Shown: positions 1 to 7,951 of the stretch, piece by piece
Layout: each line of letters starts with the position of its first letter
How positions within the stretch are numbered: position 1 is the first letter of the stretch
Assembly (NCBI GenBank): GCA_947626685.1
Contig: CANQTD010000014.1
Location: forward strand, 1 to 49,264
Direction: 5' to 3'
Length of the DNA stretch: 49,264 nucleotides
DNA from: an uncultured Clostridia bacterium
GTDB taxonomy: Bacteria; Bacillota; Clostridia; Christensenellales; Borkfalkiaceae
The notes under the pieces: model-generated
What the model was told of the DNA's origin: nothing
The model's database searches: none
The model's input: only the letters and a program-made list of their open reading frames with translations
Program-made: the position numbers and the translations under genes

Positions 1-12
1 AAAACATAGCCG

Positions 13-50
13 AACGGCGTAACTGAAACGGTTACGTCGTTTTTCTTTTT
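13..50 (+). terminator. Rho-independent terminator of a gene left of the window
   Basis: An 11-bp stem (13-23 with 31-41, one G-T pair) with a 7-base loop is followed by a T-rich run at 40-50. Only the 3' end of the upstream transcription unit would lie in the window. Confidence 0.55.
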
Positions 51-92
51 GTCCTATCCCTATGGAGCAAATAGGAAGGAGATACTTTTTAT

Positions 93-281
93 TTGAAAGA
101 TAACGTGCTCGAAACGTACTCCAAGACGCTCGGCTTTACTCTGACGAGCGCACAAGTCAAATTGCGTAAAAACAAATTTACCTCGGCGGAAGTTGTCGGC
201 AGTAACAGCGGTGGAGGCAGATTCCATATCTCCTACACGTTCTCAAATTACGGATCGACGTCCGTAACGTTGCCTCAATAA
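93..281 (+). CDS. Small hypothetical protein, 62 aa, TTG start
   Basis: This short ORF starts with TTG at 93, preceded by a strong Shine-Dalgarno (AGGAAGGAGA at 73-82), and lies between two hairpins, which supports a small separate gene. The protein has a basic middle (KLRKNK) and a Gly/Ser/Thr-rich, beta-looking C-terminal half, with no signal peptide, membrane helix or recognisable motif. I do not recognise a family. It could be the remnant of a larger surface protein, because the Ser/Thr/Gly-rich end resembles the tail of an extracellular beta domain. The good ribosome binding site is the main evidence for expression. Confidence 0.4.
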   Translation: MKDNVLETYSKTLGFTLTSAQVKLRKNKFTSAEVVGSNSGGGRFHISYTFSNYGSTSVTLPQ

Positions 282-285
282 AAAC

Positions 286-318
286 ATTCCCGCCCGCGCA
301 GACTGCGCGGGCGGGAAT
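286..318. terminator. Strong hairpin, probable terminator for the minus-strand operon
   Basis: A perfect 15-bp GC-rich stem (286-300 with 304-318) has a 3-base loop. Read on the minus strand it is followed by a T run (TGTTTTTATTG); read on the plus strand no T run follows. It could end the minus-strand transcript from plsX through the membrane gene stopping at 782, after an untranslated tail across the repeat block. It would also shield the small plus-strand ORF. Confidence 0.6.
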
Positions 319-354
319 TGCAATATGCCGACCCTATTCCTATAACGGCGCATT

Positions 355-780
355 CTCCAACCTCAGGTATGAGGGGTTCGCCTCGGCTCCACCTTTAGAT
401 TGGTAAGCCTTCACCTTTCGGGGGGAAGGTGGCACGGCGTAGCCGTGACGGATGAGGGGCATTATAATTGGAAACTCCCCTCATCTCCCGCTTCGCGGGA
501 GCTTCCCCCCGTGGGGGGAAGCCTTTCTCGGCTCCTCCTTTGGGGGAGCTGTCGAGCGATAAGCGAGACTGCCCCGCGCGCACTATTTGCGACTAAGCGC
601 GGCACAAGGAGCGGAGCGACGAAGTAGCCTGTCGAAACATGTCCTTATTATAATGTGGAGACCCATTCGACTGCGGCTTGCGCCTCCGCTCAGGGTGACG
701 TAATTGGGAGTTCGCCCCACCCCCCTACCCCCTCCCACGGAGGGGGCAAGAAAGCTCTGTTTTCCGACCCCATTCACATA
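355..780. repeat. Mosaic of palindromic intergenic repeats, block A
   Basis: No gene is supportable here. The stretch is a patchwork of palindromic modules: a CCTTTCGGGGGGAAGG hairpin, a TGGCACGGCGTAGCCGTGACGG module, a CCCGCTTCGCGGG hairpin and a CCCCCTCCCACGGAGGGGG hairpin near 728-745. An 85-bp segment at 542-627 recurs as its near-exact reverse complement at 35678-35761. Short open frames across it are translations of the palindromes. The same modules occur at 35400-36100, 42740-43270 and 45270-45760, always between operons. Confidence 0.8.
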
Positions 781-781
781 T

Positions 782-1039
782 TTACAAACGGCTAAAAGTT
801 ACGCCCGTTGCCAAGAGTATGAGCCAGACCATAAGAGCGCAGACGGCCGCGAGCGCCGCCATGCAGAAGTAACTGCGGGCAAAGTTGCGGCGGTTGATGT
901 TCGCGTTGCTGAACGCAAAGATAAAAAGAAAGACCCATCCCACGACGGGGACGGAGAAAAGCAGCGAATAGCCGAAGTACGCCCACGCCCCGAGCGGCAG
1001 ATATTGGTCGGGCAGGCGGGCCTGTTCATGATCATCCAT
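782..1039 (-). CDS. Small membrane protein, 85 aa
   Basis: The start at 1039 (MDDHEQARLPDQYLPLG) is chosen because GGAGG sits 8 nt upstream; an in-frame ATG at 1069 would fall inside the hairpin loop and lacks such a site. The protein has a short polar N-terminus, a first membrane helix with AYFGYSLLFSVPVVGW followed by hydrophobic residues, a polar turn NANINRRNFARSYFC and a second helix near residues 58-80. The pattern PLGxWAYFGYxLLFxxPxVG...NINRRNFARS is one I associate with small conserved membrane proteins of Clostridia of unknown function. It is the last gene of the plsX-rnc-smc-ftsY transcription unit. Its Shine-Dalgarno lies in the 3' arm of a terminator-like hairpin. Confidence 0.75.
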   Translation of the reverse strand: MDDHEQARLPDQYLPLGAWAYFGYSLLFSVPVVGWVFLFIFAFSNANINRRNFARSYFCMAALAAVCALMVWLILLATGVTFSRL

Positions 1040-1041
1040 AA

Positions 1042-1082
1042 AAAAATCCTCCGGATACAGGTTCTGCATTCGGAGGATTTTT
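1042..1082 (-). promoter_or_regulatory. Terminator-like hairpin whose 3' arm carries the next gene's Shine-Dalgarno
   Basis: On the minus strand a perfect 12-bp stem (1071-1082 with 1042-1053) with a 17-nt loop begins 10 nt after the stop of the upstream gene. It ends in CGGAGG followed by a run of seven T and then the ATG at 1039. The GGAGG (1048-1052) is fully paired. The structure could act as an intrinsic terminator, as a ribosome-binding-site-sequestering element, or as both. Confidence 0.6.
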
Positions 1083-1092
1083 ATGAACTGTT

Positions 1093-1599
1093 TCAATACA
1101 GCTGCACGATCACATAGATCATCCACGCGAGGTGGAGGGCGGTGAACACGGCAAGGGGGCAGAGAACGAGCCAATTCTTCCGCATCGCGGCGTAGCAGCC
1201 GAGCGCGGTGCACGGGAACACCCCCATAAAGAGGAGCACGGCGAAGTTGACGTTGCCGCAGAAATAGAACACCCATGCCGCGATATAGAGCACGACGGAC
1301 ATGACCGTGAACGTGAAGAACGGGGAATCGAACCTCGGAAGCCCCTTCGCTTCCCGCCGCACGATAATTAGGATCGCGGCGACGGTCACCGCCTCGAAGA
1401 TATAGGCAAACACGTCGAGCGCGGGCGGAGCGGAGATTTGGCGCAAAACGTCGTTCTCGGGCGAGAAGCACCACCACACGATATTGGGAACGAGCAGAAG
1501 CACGAAGAGACCGAGCCCCCAAAAGTCGAACCCGAAGCGGAATTTCGAAAGAAATCCTCTTCCCGCGGCCGTTTTTTTCTGTTGTTTTCTCTGTTTCAT
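1093..1599 (-). CDS. Multi-pass membrane protein of unknown function, 168 aa
   Basis: The start at 1599 (MKQRKQQKK) is preferred over the upstream in-frame start at 1671, which would overlap the end of ftsY. A strongly basic N-terminus is followed by about five predicted membrane helices: WGLGLFVLLLVPNIVWW near residue 27, a segment around DVFAYIFEAVTVAAIL, one around TVMSVVLYIAAWVFYF, one around FAVLLFMGVFPCTALG and a last near LVLCPLAVFTALHLAWM. I do not recognise a family and see no catalytic motif. It lies 52 nt downstream of ftsY on the same strand. Co-transcription with the SRP receptor is likely, but a role in protein export is only a guess from position. Confidence 0.75.
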   Translation of the reverse strand: MKQRKQQKKTAAGRGFLSKFRFGFDFWGLGLFVLLLVPNIVWWCFSPENDVLRQISAPPALDVFAYIFEAVTVAAILIIVRREAKGLPRFDSPFFTFTVMSVVLYIAAWVFYFCGNVNFAVLLFMGVFPCTALGCYAAMRKNWLVLCPLAVFTALHLAWMIYVIVQLY

Positions 1600-1651
1600 A
1601 TAAAAATTTGCCTTATATCGCGGACATGGTATGCCCGTTTTCGGTCTGATC

Positions 1652-2548
1652 TCAGAAGAAGCCCTCGACAAACTGCTCGGCGTCGAAGAGTTCGAGGTCG
1701 TCGATCTTCTCGCCGACGCCCGCGAACACGACGGGGATCTTCAGCTCGCCGCAGAGGGAGAACACGAACCCGCCCTTTGCGGTGCCGTCGAGCTTGGTGA
1801 GCACGATGCCGTCGAGTTCCACCGTATCCTTGAAGGCGCGCGCCTGCGAATAGGCGTTCTGCCCCGTGGTCGCGTCGAGCACGAGGAACTTATAGAAAGC
1901 CGCCTCGGGATACTCGCGCGTGACGACGCGGTCCATCTTTTTGAGCTCGTTCATGAGGTTGTCTTTGACGTGGAGGCGGCCCGCCGTGTCGATGAGGAGC
2001 ACGTCGGTCGAGCGCGCCTTTGCGGAGGAGACGGCGTCATAGACGACCGCCGAGGGATCGCTCCCCTCCTCGTGTTTGACGACGCGCACTTTCGCGCGGT
2101 CCGCCCAGACTGCGAGCTGGTCGATCGCCGCCGCGCGGAAGGTATCCGCCGCCGCAACGGTGACGCTCTTTTTCTGCCTGACGTAATAGTTGGCGACTTT
2201 GCCGATGGTCGTCGTCTTTCCGACGCCGTTCACGCCCACGAACATGATCACGCACGGATACTTGATCTCGGGCATGGGTGCCTCGTTTAACGTGTCCTCC
2301 AAAATATCTTTGAGGAGATCGGTGACGAATTGCTCGTCTTTGATCTTGCCCTCGATGGCCTCTTCCTTGACCTGTTCGACCACGTCCTCCGCGGTGCGGA
2401 CGGAGACGTCGGAGGAGATGAGCACCTCTTCGAGCTCCTCGTAGAAGGCGTCGCCGATCTTATTTTTGAGAAAGAGCTGGCGAAGTTTCGCGGAGACGTT
2501 CTCCTTCGTCTTTTTGAGAGCCTCTTTGATCTTGCTGAAAAAACCCAT
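1652..2548 (-). CDS. ftsY: Signal recognition particle receptor FtsY
   Basis: FtsY is the SRP receptor GTPase. It docks the SRP-ribosome complex at the membrane, forms a GTP-dependent heterodimer with Ffh and hands nascent membrane proteins to SecYEG. The 298-aa protein has the N domain (1-95) and G domain with all family motifs: P-loop GVNGVGKTT (105-113), DTFRAAA (135-141), DTAGR (187-191) and TKLDG (251-255). The long acidic A domain seen in proteobacteria is absent; a short amphipathic KIKEALKKTKENV segment at the N-terminus is the likely membrane-contact helix, as in other firmicutes. The ATG at 2548 follows a GGGGGAG site. It lies 24 nt downstream of smc, a classic firmicute arrangement. 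Confidence 0.98.
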   Translation of the reverse strand: MGFFSKIKEALKKTKENVSAKLRQLFLKNKIGDAFYEELEEVLISSDVSVRTAEDVVEQVKEEAIEGKIKDEQFVTDLLKDILEDTLNEAPMPEIKYPCVIMFVGVNGVGKTTTIGKVANYYVRQKKSVTVAAADTFRAAAIDQLAVWADRAKVRVVKHEEGSDPSAVVYDAVSSAKARSTDVLLIDTAGRLHVKDNLMNELKKMDRVVTREYPEAAFYKFLVLDATTGQNAYSQARAFKDTVELDGIVLTKLDGTAKGGFVFSLCGELKIPVVFAGVGEKIDDLELFDAEQFVEGFF

Positions 2549-2572
2549 AGCCGTATCTCCCCCGCGGAAGCG

Positions 2573-5500
2573 TTACATGACGGTGTCGCCGCCCAGCCTC
2601 GTCTCGACCTCGGAGAGTTTGACGGAGACGATCTTCGAGACCCCCTTCTCCTCCATCGTGACGCCGAAGAGCATGTCTGCCTGCGTCATGGTGGGCTTGC
2701 GGTGGGTGATGACGATGAACTGCGTCTCCTTCGAGAACTTTTTGAGGTAGCGCGCGAAGCGGTCCACGTTCGCCTCGTCGAGCGCGGCCTCGATCTCGTC
2801 GAGGATACAGAAGGGCATGGGGTGCGTTTTGAGGATCGCGAACAAGATCGCGATCGCCGTGAACGCCTGTTCGCCGCCCGAGAGCAGGGAGATCTTAGTG
2901 AGCTTCTTGCCGGGCGGGCACGCGACGATCTCGACGCCCGCTTCGAGGGGATCGACGTCGTCCGCATAGTCGAGCTGCATCTCCGCCTTGCCGCCGCCGA
3001 AGAGCTCCTTGAAGATCTGCGAGAAGTTCTCGTTGATCTTTGCGAAGCCCTCGTCGAACTGCTTCTGCATGTTGGCGCGCAGTTCGTCGAGCACGTTGGT
3101 GAGGTCGACGATGCCCTTGTCGAGATCCTCTTTCTGCGTCTTCATCTCGGTGAAGCGGGCGAGCAGGGTCTCGTAGTCCTCCTCCGCGTTCTGGTTGACG
3201 GGCCCGAGCGCGGCGATCTTGTGTTTGAGGGAATTGATATTGGCGTTCGACTGTGCGAAGTCGTAGTCGGGATCGCGAAGTTCGTGCGCGCTCACATAGT
3301 CGAGCCCGTACTGCTCTTCGAGGCGGAGCTTCATGTTTTCGAGCGTGGTCTCCGCGCGGGCGATCGCCGTCGCCGCCGCCAGCCGCTCGTCGGTCGCCTC
3401 CGACTGCTTCGCATACAGGTCGCGGTGCTCTTCGGAGAGCTTGTCCTGCCGTTCGGCAAGCCCGTTCTTCTCCTCTTCGAGCTGGCTGAGCTGGGCGCGG
3501 AGGGTGGAGACGATGAGCTGTTCTTCCTTCGTGAGGGAGACCTTCTCCGCCTCTGCCCGAAGGCGCGCGATCTCGCCCTCGAGGGCGCGGACGGTGACGC
3601 GGGTCTGCTCCACCGTCTTGAGAAGTTCCCCTTTCTCCTCTTTGAGACGGGCAATGTTCTCGGCTTCGGCGATGCGGACGGAGGACACGGTCGCCGCTTC
3701 GACGCGGATCGCCTGCCGCTTGTTGGCGAGCTCGTCGCGGTTGGCGCGCATCTGCTCGATCTGGCGGGTACGGGCTGCCGCGTCCTGCGAGGCCTCGGAG
3801 CGGATGCGGTTGAGAAGTTCCTCGTTCTCGGAAGAGGACTGCACCTCCCCTTCGATCTCGGAGACCGTTCTCGTGAGCCGTTCGAGGAGGGAATGGTACC
3901 CGTCTGCGTCTGCGCGCGCGTCGGCGAGCAGTTCGGAGAGGGTCGCCTCCTTCTGGGAGAGCGCGGCGAAGTTCGCCGTCTCCTCCTGTACTTTCACGCG
4001 GAATTTCTCGTATTCCTCGCGCGCCTCGGCGAGCTCTCTCGTCGCGGCTGCAAGCGCCGTCTTGAGCTTTTCGAGCGCGGCGCGTTTGCGGTTGATGTTT
4101 TCCTGACACTCCTTGATGTTGCGCTCGGTGGAGAGGAGATTGCCCGTCTCCGCCCTGCGCGAACCGCCCGTCATGGCGCCGCTCGTCGCCACCGTGTCGC
4201 CGTCGAGGGTGACGATCTTGAAGGCGTTGCGGTACTTCATCGCGATCTTGGTCGCGCTGTCGATATTGTCGCACACGAGGGTGTTGCCGAGGAGATAGCG
4301 GACGATGCCGTCGTAGTAAGAATTGAATTTGACGAGCTTGGTCGCAAGCCCGAGCGCGCCGTTTTCGCGGAGCGCGGACTCCGCCTCACGGGTATCCGCA
4401 CGGCCGCGCACCGTCTCCACGGGGAGGAAGGTCGCGATGCCGTAGCCCGCGCGTTTAAGATATTGGATGAGCCAGCGCCCGTCCTCCGCGCGCTCGACGA
4501 CGAGGTTCTGCATCGCCCCGCCGATCGCCGTCTCGATGGCGACTTCGAATTTCTTCTCCGTCGTGATGATGTCGGCAATGGCGCCCACGATGCGCTTTTT
4601 GAGTTCGGGATTGCGCTGTGCCTCGAGCTGGAGACGGCGCACCGATTCCTTGTAGCCGCCGAACTTGTGTTTGAGATCGGTGTACATCTCGAGGTTGTTG
4701 GTGAGGTTGGAAATGGACATGTTGCAGTCCGCAATGTCCTGCGTGAGCCGCTTCTCCGAGCGGGAGAGATCGTCGATCTCGGCGAGCAGATCCTCCTCGC
4801 GGGAGGGCTTTTCGCTGAGGAACTTTTCGCACGCGCTCTTCTGCTCCCGCGTCTCCGCGAGCTGGCGGTCGAACTCGTTGCAGCGGACTTCCGCCTTCGT
4901 GATCGCCTCCTTGATCTCGGAGATGCGCTCTTCGGCCGCGTCCTTCTTCGCGTTGAGGCTGCCCTGTGTGGCGCGCAGATCGGCGAGATCCTCCACCGAG
5001 GAGAGCTCGCTCGCCCGCTTTTCGTTGTTGATGCGCTCGTAAGCCGCGAGACGGGTATCCGCGTCGGTGAGCTTCTTCATGATCTCCCGCGTCTCGTTCT
5101 CGAGCTCTATGTACCGTTTGTCGTTCGCCTCCACCTTCTCGGTGCTACGGGCGACCTGTTCGTCGATCTGCGAGGCGCGCTCCTCGGAACTTTCGATGAG
5201 CTCTTTCGCCTCGCCGAGACGGCGCTGGAAGTCGCCGATCTTCACGCCGACGACGTTCGCCTCGCCCGTCCTGCGTTCGAGGCCGACCTCATAGCGGCGG
5301 AGATTCTCGTTGACGTCGCGGAGCTTGGTGTCCGCGCTCACAATCTGCTCGCGGATCGCCGTCTGCTCGCCGTCCACCGCTTTGAGCCGCTCCTCCACCT
5401 CTTCGAGCGTCTTGTCTGCGGCGACGATGCGCTCGCGGTACTTCGAGGTCTCCTGCTCGAACGTGTCGCTGCGGACGAGGTAGGCGTTGACCTCCTCGTA

Positions 5501-6172
5501 TTTGAGCTGCGCGGAATATTCGCGGAACTTCTTCGCCGTGTCCGCCTGCTTTTCGAGGGGACGGAGACGGTCCTCCGCCTCGTCCATGCGCTGGATGAAT
5601 ACGGCGAGATCGTCTTTGGAGCTCTCGAGCTTGCGCTCGATCTCCCCCTTCTGCGACTTGAAGCGGATGACCCCCGTCGCTTCCTCGAAGATGGCGCGGC
5701 GGTCCTCGGGTCTCGAATTCATGATCTGGGCGACCTTGCCCTGTCCGATGATCGAGTAGCCCTCCTTTCCGATGCCGACGCCGTGCAGAAGATTGGTGAT
5801 GTCGCGCATGCGGCAGGGCTGGTTGTTGATGAGATATTCGCTCTCGCCCGAACGGTAGAGACGGCGGGTGAGCGAGACTTCTTCAAATTCCAAATCGAAG
5901 AGCCGCTTTTCCTCATTGTTGAATACGAGGGTGACCTCGCAGAAGGAAAGCGGGCGGCGGGTATCCGCGCCGGCGAAGATGACGTCCTTCATGTTGGAGC
6001 CGCGCAGCGTCTTTGCGGACTGCTCGCCGAGCACCCAGCGGACCGCGTCGGCGACGTTGGACTTGCCGCAGCCGTTCGGACCGACGATACACGTCACGCC
6101 GTCCTCGAATTTGATGGATGTTTTATCGGCAAACGACTTGAAGCCGATCAGATTGACTTCTTTGAAATTCAT
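2573..6172 (-). CDS. smc: Chromosome segregation ATPase SMC
   Basis: SMC is the condensin ATPase that, with ScpA and ScpB, extrudes DNA loops and organises newly replicated origins. The 1199-aa length is typical. The N-terminal head has Walker A GPNGCGKSN (31-39). Two long Glu/Lys/Arg/Ala-rich coiled-coil arms flank a globular hinge around residues 510-670. The C-terminal head has signature LSGGEQAFTAIAIL (from about 1097) and Walker B FCILDEIEAALDEANV (from about 1121). The start at 6172 follows AGGGG and lies 14 nt after rnc. A very long open frame on the opposite strand (2330-6334) is an artefact of the GC-rich third-codon positions. Confidence 0.98.
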   Translation of the reverse strand: MNFKEVNLIGFKSFADKTSIKFEDGVTCIVGPNGCGKSNVADAVRWVLGEQSAKTLRGSNMKDVIFAGADTRRPLSFCEVTLVFNNEEKRLFDLEFEEVSLTRRLYRSGESEYLINNQPCRMRDITNLLHGVGIGKEGYSIIGQGKVAQIMNSRPEDRRAIFEEATGVIRFKSQKGEIERKLESSKDDLAVFIQRMDEAEDRLRPLEKQADTAKKFREYSAQLKYEEVNAYLVRSDTFEQETSKYRERIVAADKTLEEVEERLKAVDGEQTAIREQIVSADTKLRDVNENLRRYEVGLERRTGEANVVGVKIGDFQRRLGEAKELIESSEERASQIDEQVARSTEKVEANDKRYIELENETREIMKKLTDADTRLAAYERINNEKRASELSSVEDLADLRATQGSLNAKKDAAEERISEIKEAITKAEVRCNEFDRQLAETREQKSACEKFLSEKPSREEDLLAEIDDLSRSEKRLTQDIADCNMSISNLTNNLEMYTDLKHKFGGYKESVRRLQLEAQRNPELKKRIVGAIADIITTEKKFEVAIETAIGGAMQNLVVERAEDGRWLIQYLKRAGYGIATFLPVETVRGRADTREAESALRENGALGLATKLVKFNSYYDGIVRYLLGNTLVCDNIDSATKIAMKYRNAFKIVTLDGDTVATSGAMTGGSRRAETGNLLSTERNIKECQENINRKRAALEKLKTALAAATRELAEAREEYEKFRVKVQEETANFAALSQKEATLSELLADARADADGYHSLLERLTRTVSEIEGEVQSSSENEELLNRIRSEASQDAAARTRQIEQMRANRDELANKRQAIRVEAATVSSVRIAEAENIARLKEEKGELLKTVEQTRVTVRALEGEIARLRAEAEKVSLTKEEQLIVSTLRAQLSQLEEEKNGLAERQDKLSEEHRDLYAKQSEATDERLAAATAIARAETTLENMKLRLEEQYGLDYVSAHELRDPDYDFAQSNANINSLKHKIAALGPVNQNAEEDYETLLARFTEMKTQKEDLDKGIVDLTNVLDELRANMQKQFDEGFAKINENFSQIFKELFGGGKAEMQLDYADDVDPLEAGVEIVACPPGKKLTKISLLSGGEQAFTAIAILFAILKTHPMPFCILDEIEAALDEANVDRFARYLKKFSKETQFIVITHRKPTMTQADMLFGVTMEEKGVSKIVSVKLSEVETRLGGDTVM

Positions 6173-6186
6173 GATTCCCCTATCTC

Positions 6187-6822
6187 TCAGCTTTTTTTAT
6201 TTTTTAGTATCTCGTACAGCTTCTTTGCCGCCTGCGTTTCGGCGGACTTCTTGCTCGTTCCCTCTCCGTCTGCGGAAACGCCGAGCGCGGTGACGCGGCA
6301 GCGGAATCCTCCCTCCGCTTCGGTCACGGTGTAGGCGGGCGGCGTCTTGGCGCGCTCCTGGACAAGCTCCTGCAACGCGGACTTGTAGTCCTCCCTCTCC
6401 GCGCGGACGAGGTGCTTTTCGAGAAAGCGTTTCGCCGCGTCCATGCCGCCGTCGAGATAGATCGCCCCGACCACCGCTTCGAAGAGATTGGAACGCGTCT
6501 TGCCCGCGAGCGCGCTCTCCTCGGCGTGGTGCAAAAGAAAGCGCATGAGGGAGAGCTTTTCCTCCGCCTTGTCGAGGGCGGCGCGCGAGACGTACTGCCG
6601 CCTCAGGTCGGTGAGTTCTCCCTCGTCCTTGCGGACGGTCTTGTACAGCCGTTCGGTGACGGCGAGTTGCAGGACGGAGTCGCCCAAAAATTCCAGCCGC
6701 TCGTTGCTCTCCGTGCCGTGCAGATAGGCGTAGGAGGAATGGGTGAAGGCGGCGGTGAGCAGCGACTTGTCCTTGAAGGTGTAGCCGAGCGCGCGCTCGG
6801 CGACGGAAAGGTCCTCAGTCAC
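6187..6822 (-). CDS. rnc: Ribonuclease III (GTG start)
   Basis: RNase III cleaves double-stranded RNA in rRNA precursors and antisense duplexes. The 211-aa protein has the signature NERLEFLGDS (40-49, with E43 and D47), the second motif FEAVVGAIYLDGG (E115), and a C-terminal double-stranded-RNA-binding domain (about 145-211, ending TSKKSAETQAAKKLYE). The residue three before E115, normally an Asp that helps bind catalytic Mg2+ (E. coli D114), is Asn112 (codon AAT); see findings. The start is GTG at 6822, overlapping the end of plsX by 8 nt, so translation is probably coupled. Confidence 0.96.
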   Translation of the reverse strand: MTEDLSVAERALGYTFKDKSLLTAAFTHSSYAYLHGTESNERLEFLGDSVLQLAVTERLYKTVRKDEGELTDLRRQYVSRAALDKAEEKLSLMRFLLHHAEESALAGKTRSNLFEAVVGAIYLDGGMDAAKRFLEKHLVRAEREDYKSALQELVQERAKTPPAYTVTEAEGGFRCRVTALGVSADGEGTSKKSAETQAAKKLYEILKNKKS

Positions 6823-7846
6823 GGGGTTCCCCCGCGCCGAATCCCGCCTCTTCGAGCATGGAGGAAATGGACGGGATGAGATTGCCGCGGTAGGCGTCCA
6901 CCGCCTGGCAGACGGACGCCGCGACGGGCTTGGCCTTCGCCGAACCGTGGCATTTGAGGACGATCTGCCTCAGCCCGAGGAAAACGGAACCGCCGAGCTT
7001 GTCGTAGTCGAGCATCTCGCGCAGGCGGTTGATCTGCTTCTTCGCGCAAAGGTAGGCGAGCTTGCTGCCGAAGCCGCGCATAAATTCCTGTTTGAGCACG
7101 GCGGAGACCGCCTTCCCGCACCCCTCGCACGATTTCAGGGCGATGTTGCCAGAGAAACCGTCCGCCACGGCGACGTCGTAGTTCCCGTACATGATGTCCC
7201 TTCCCTCGATGTTGCCGACGAAACGGATGGACTTGGTCTCTTTGAGGAGCTCGTACGCCTGTTGGTGGAGGGGGTCGCCCTTGTGTTCTTCCGCGCCGTT
7301 GTTGAGGAGGGCGACGGTCGGGTTCTCCTTCCCGAACGCCGCGCGCGCATACGCCGACGCCATGATGCCGAACTGGACGAGATACTCGGGCTTGCACTCC
7401 GCGTTCGCGCCGCAGTCGCACAGAAGGGTCCTCCCTCCCGTGACGTTGGGCATGCCCGGGCAGAGCGCTGGACGGAGCACGCCTTTGAGCCGCCCGATGT
7501 GCATGACGCCGCCCGTGAGCACCGCGCCCGTCGAGCCCGCGGAGACGAATGCGCCCGCCTCGTTGTCCTCTTTGAGCAGTTTCAGCCCGACGACGAGGGA
7601 GCTGTCCCGCTTGCTGCGCACGGCGTGCGTGGGAACGTCGTCGTTCGTGATGACCTCCGAGCAGTGGACGACCTCGACGCGCGAGGGATCGTAGTGCAGT
7701 TTGAGGAGTTCGTTCCCGATCAGCGTCTCGTCGCCCGTAAAGACGACCATGAAATCGGGCCGCTGCGAGAGCGCCGAAATCGCGCCCTTCACGATCTCCG
7801 CGGGGGCGTGGTCTCCCCCCATCGCGTCTACAATGATCTTCAACAT
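6815..7846 (-). CDS. plsX: Acyl-ACP:phosphate acyltransferase PlsX
   Basis: PlsX converts acyl-ACP and phosphate to acyl-phosphate, the acyl donor for PlsY in phosphatidic acid synthesis. The start at 7846 (MLKIIVDAMGGDHAP) matches the conserved family N-terminus and has GGGAG 8 nt upstream; an upstream in-frame start at 7912 would include promoter sequence. The 343-aa length fits the family. Visible conserved stretches include DAMGGDHAP, SAGSTGAVLTGG and LLCDCGANAECKPEYLVQFG. The usual firmicute neighbour acpP is missing: plsX runs directly into rnc. An extended -10 promoter and a palindrome lie just upstream. Confidence 0.96.
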   Translation of the reverse strand: MLKIIVDAMGGDHAPAEIVKGAISALSQRPDFMVVFTGDETLIGNELLKLHYDPSRVEVVHCSEVITNDDVPTHAVRSKRDSSLVVGLKLLKEDNEAGAFVSAGSTGAVLTGGVMHIGRLKGVLRPALCPGMPNVTGGRTLLCDCGANAECKPEYLVQFGIMASAYARAAFGKENPTVALLNNGAEEHKGDPLHQQAYELLKETKSIRFVGNIEGRDIMYGNYDVAVADGFSGNIALKSCEGCGKAVSAVLKQEFMRGFGSKLAYLCAKKQINRLREMLDYDKLGGSVFLGLRQIVLKCHGSAKAKPVAASVCQAVDAYRGNLIPSISSMLEEAGFGAGEPRD

Positions 7847-7883
7847 AGACAGTTCTCCCAAGCGTACGGTATTGTACGGGGTA

Positions 7884-7912
7884 ATTATACCATTTTTTTT
7901 CGGAAAACACAA
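7884..7912 (-). promoter_or_regulatory. Sigma-A promoter of the plsX-rnc-smc-ftsY operon
   Basis: On the minus strand TTGTGT (7907-7912), a 17-nt spacer and an extended -10 TGGTATAAT (7884-7892) precede plsX by about 38 nt. Confidence 0.75.
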
Positions 7913-7928
7913 TCCTTTGGAAAGGATT
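7911..7928. promoter_or_regulatory. Perfect palindrome at the plsX promoter, candidate operator
   Basis: AATCCTTT and AAAGGATT form an 8-bp inverted repeat around GG, abutting the -35 element of the plsX promoter. A second inverted repeat, CGTAC...GTACG (7863-7878), lies between the -10 and the start codon. Neither matches the FapR operator as I remember it. A regulator site is inferred from position only. Confidence 0.4.
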
Positions 7929-7951
7929 TACGAAAAAAAACGATATCTTGT

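Noticed and set aside
395..777. Small ORFs in repeat block A (and similar ones in blocks B, C and D)
   Set aside because: They are translations of palindromic repeats, occur on both strands and have no ribosome binding sites.
1639..1671. Upstream start of the membrane protein after ftsY
   Set aside because: It would overlap the ftsY coding end and adds residues unlike a membrane-protein N-terminus; the start at 1599 is basic and then hydrophobic.
2330..6334. 1334-codon open frame on the plus strand opposite smc and ftsY
   Set aside because: It is fully antisense to two certain genes, has no domain, and arises because GC-rich third positions remove stop codons from the complementary frame.
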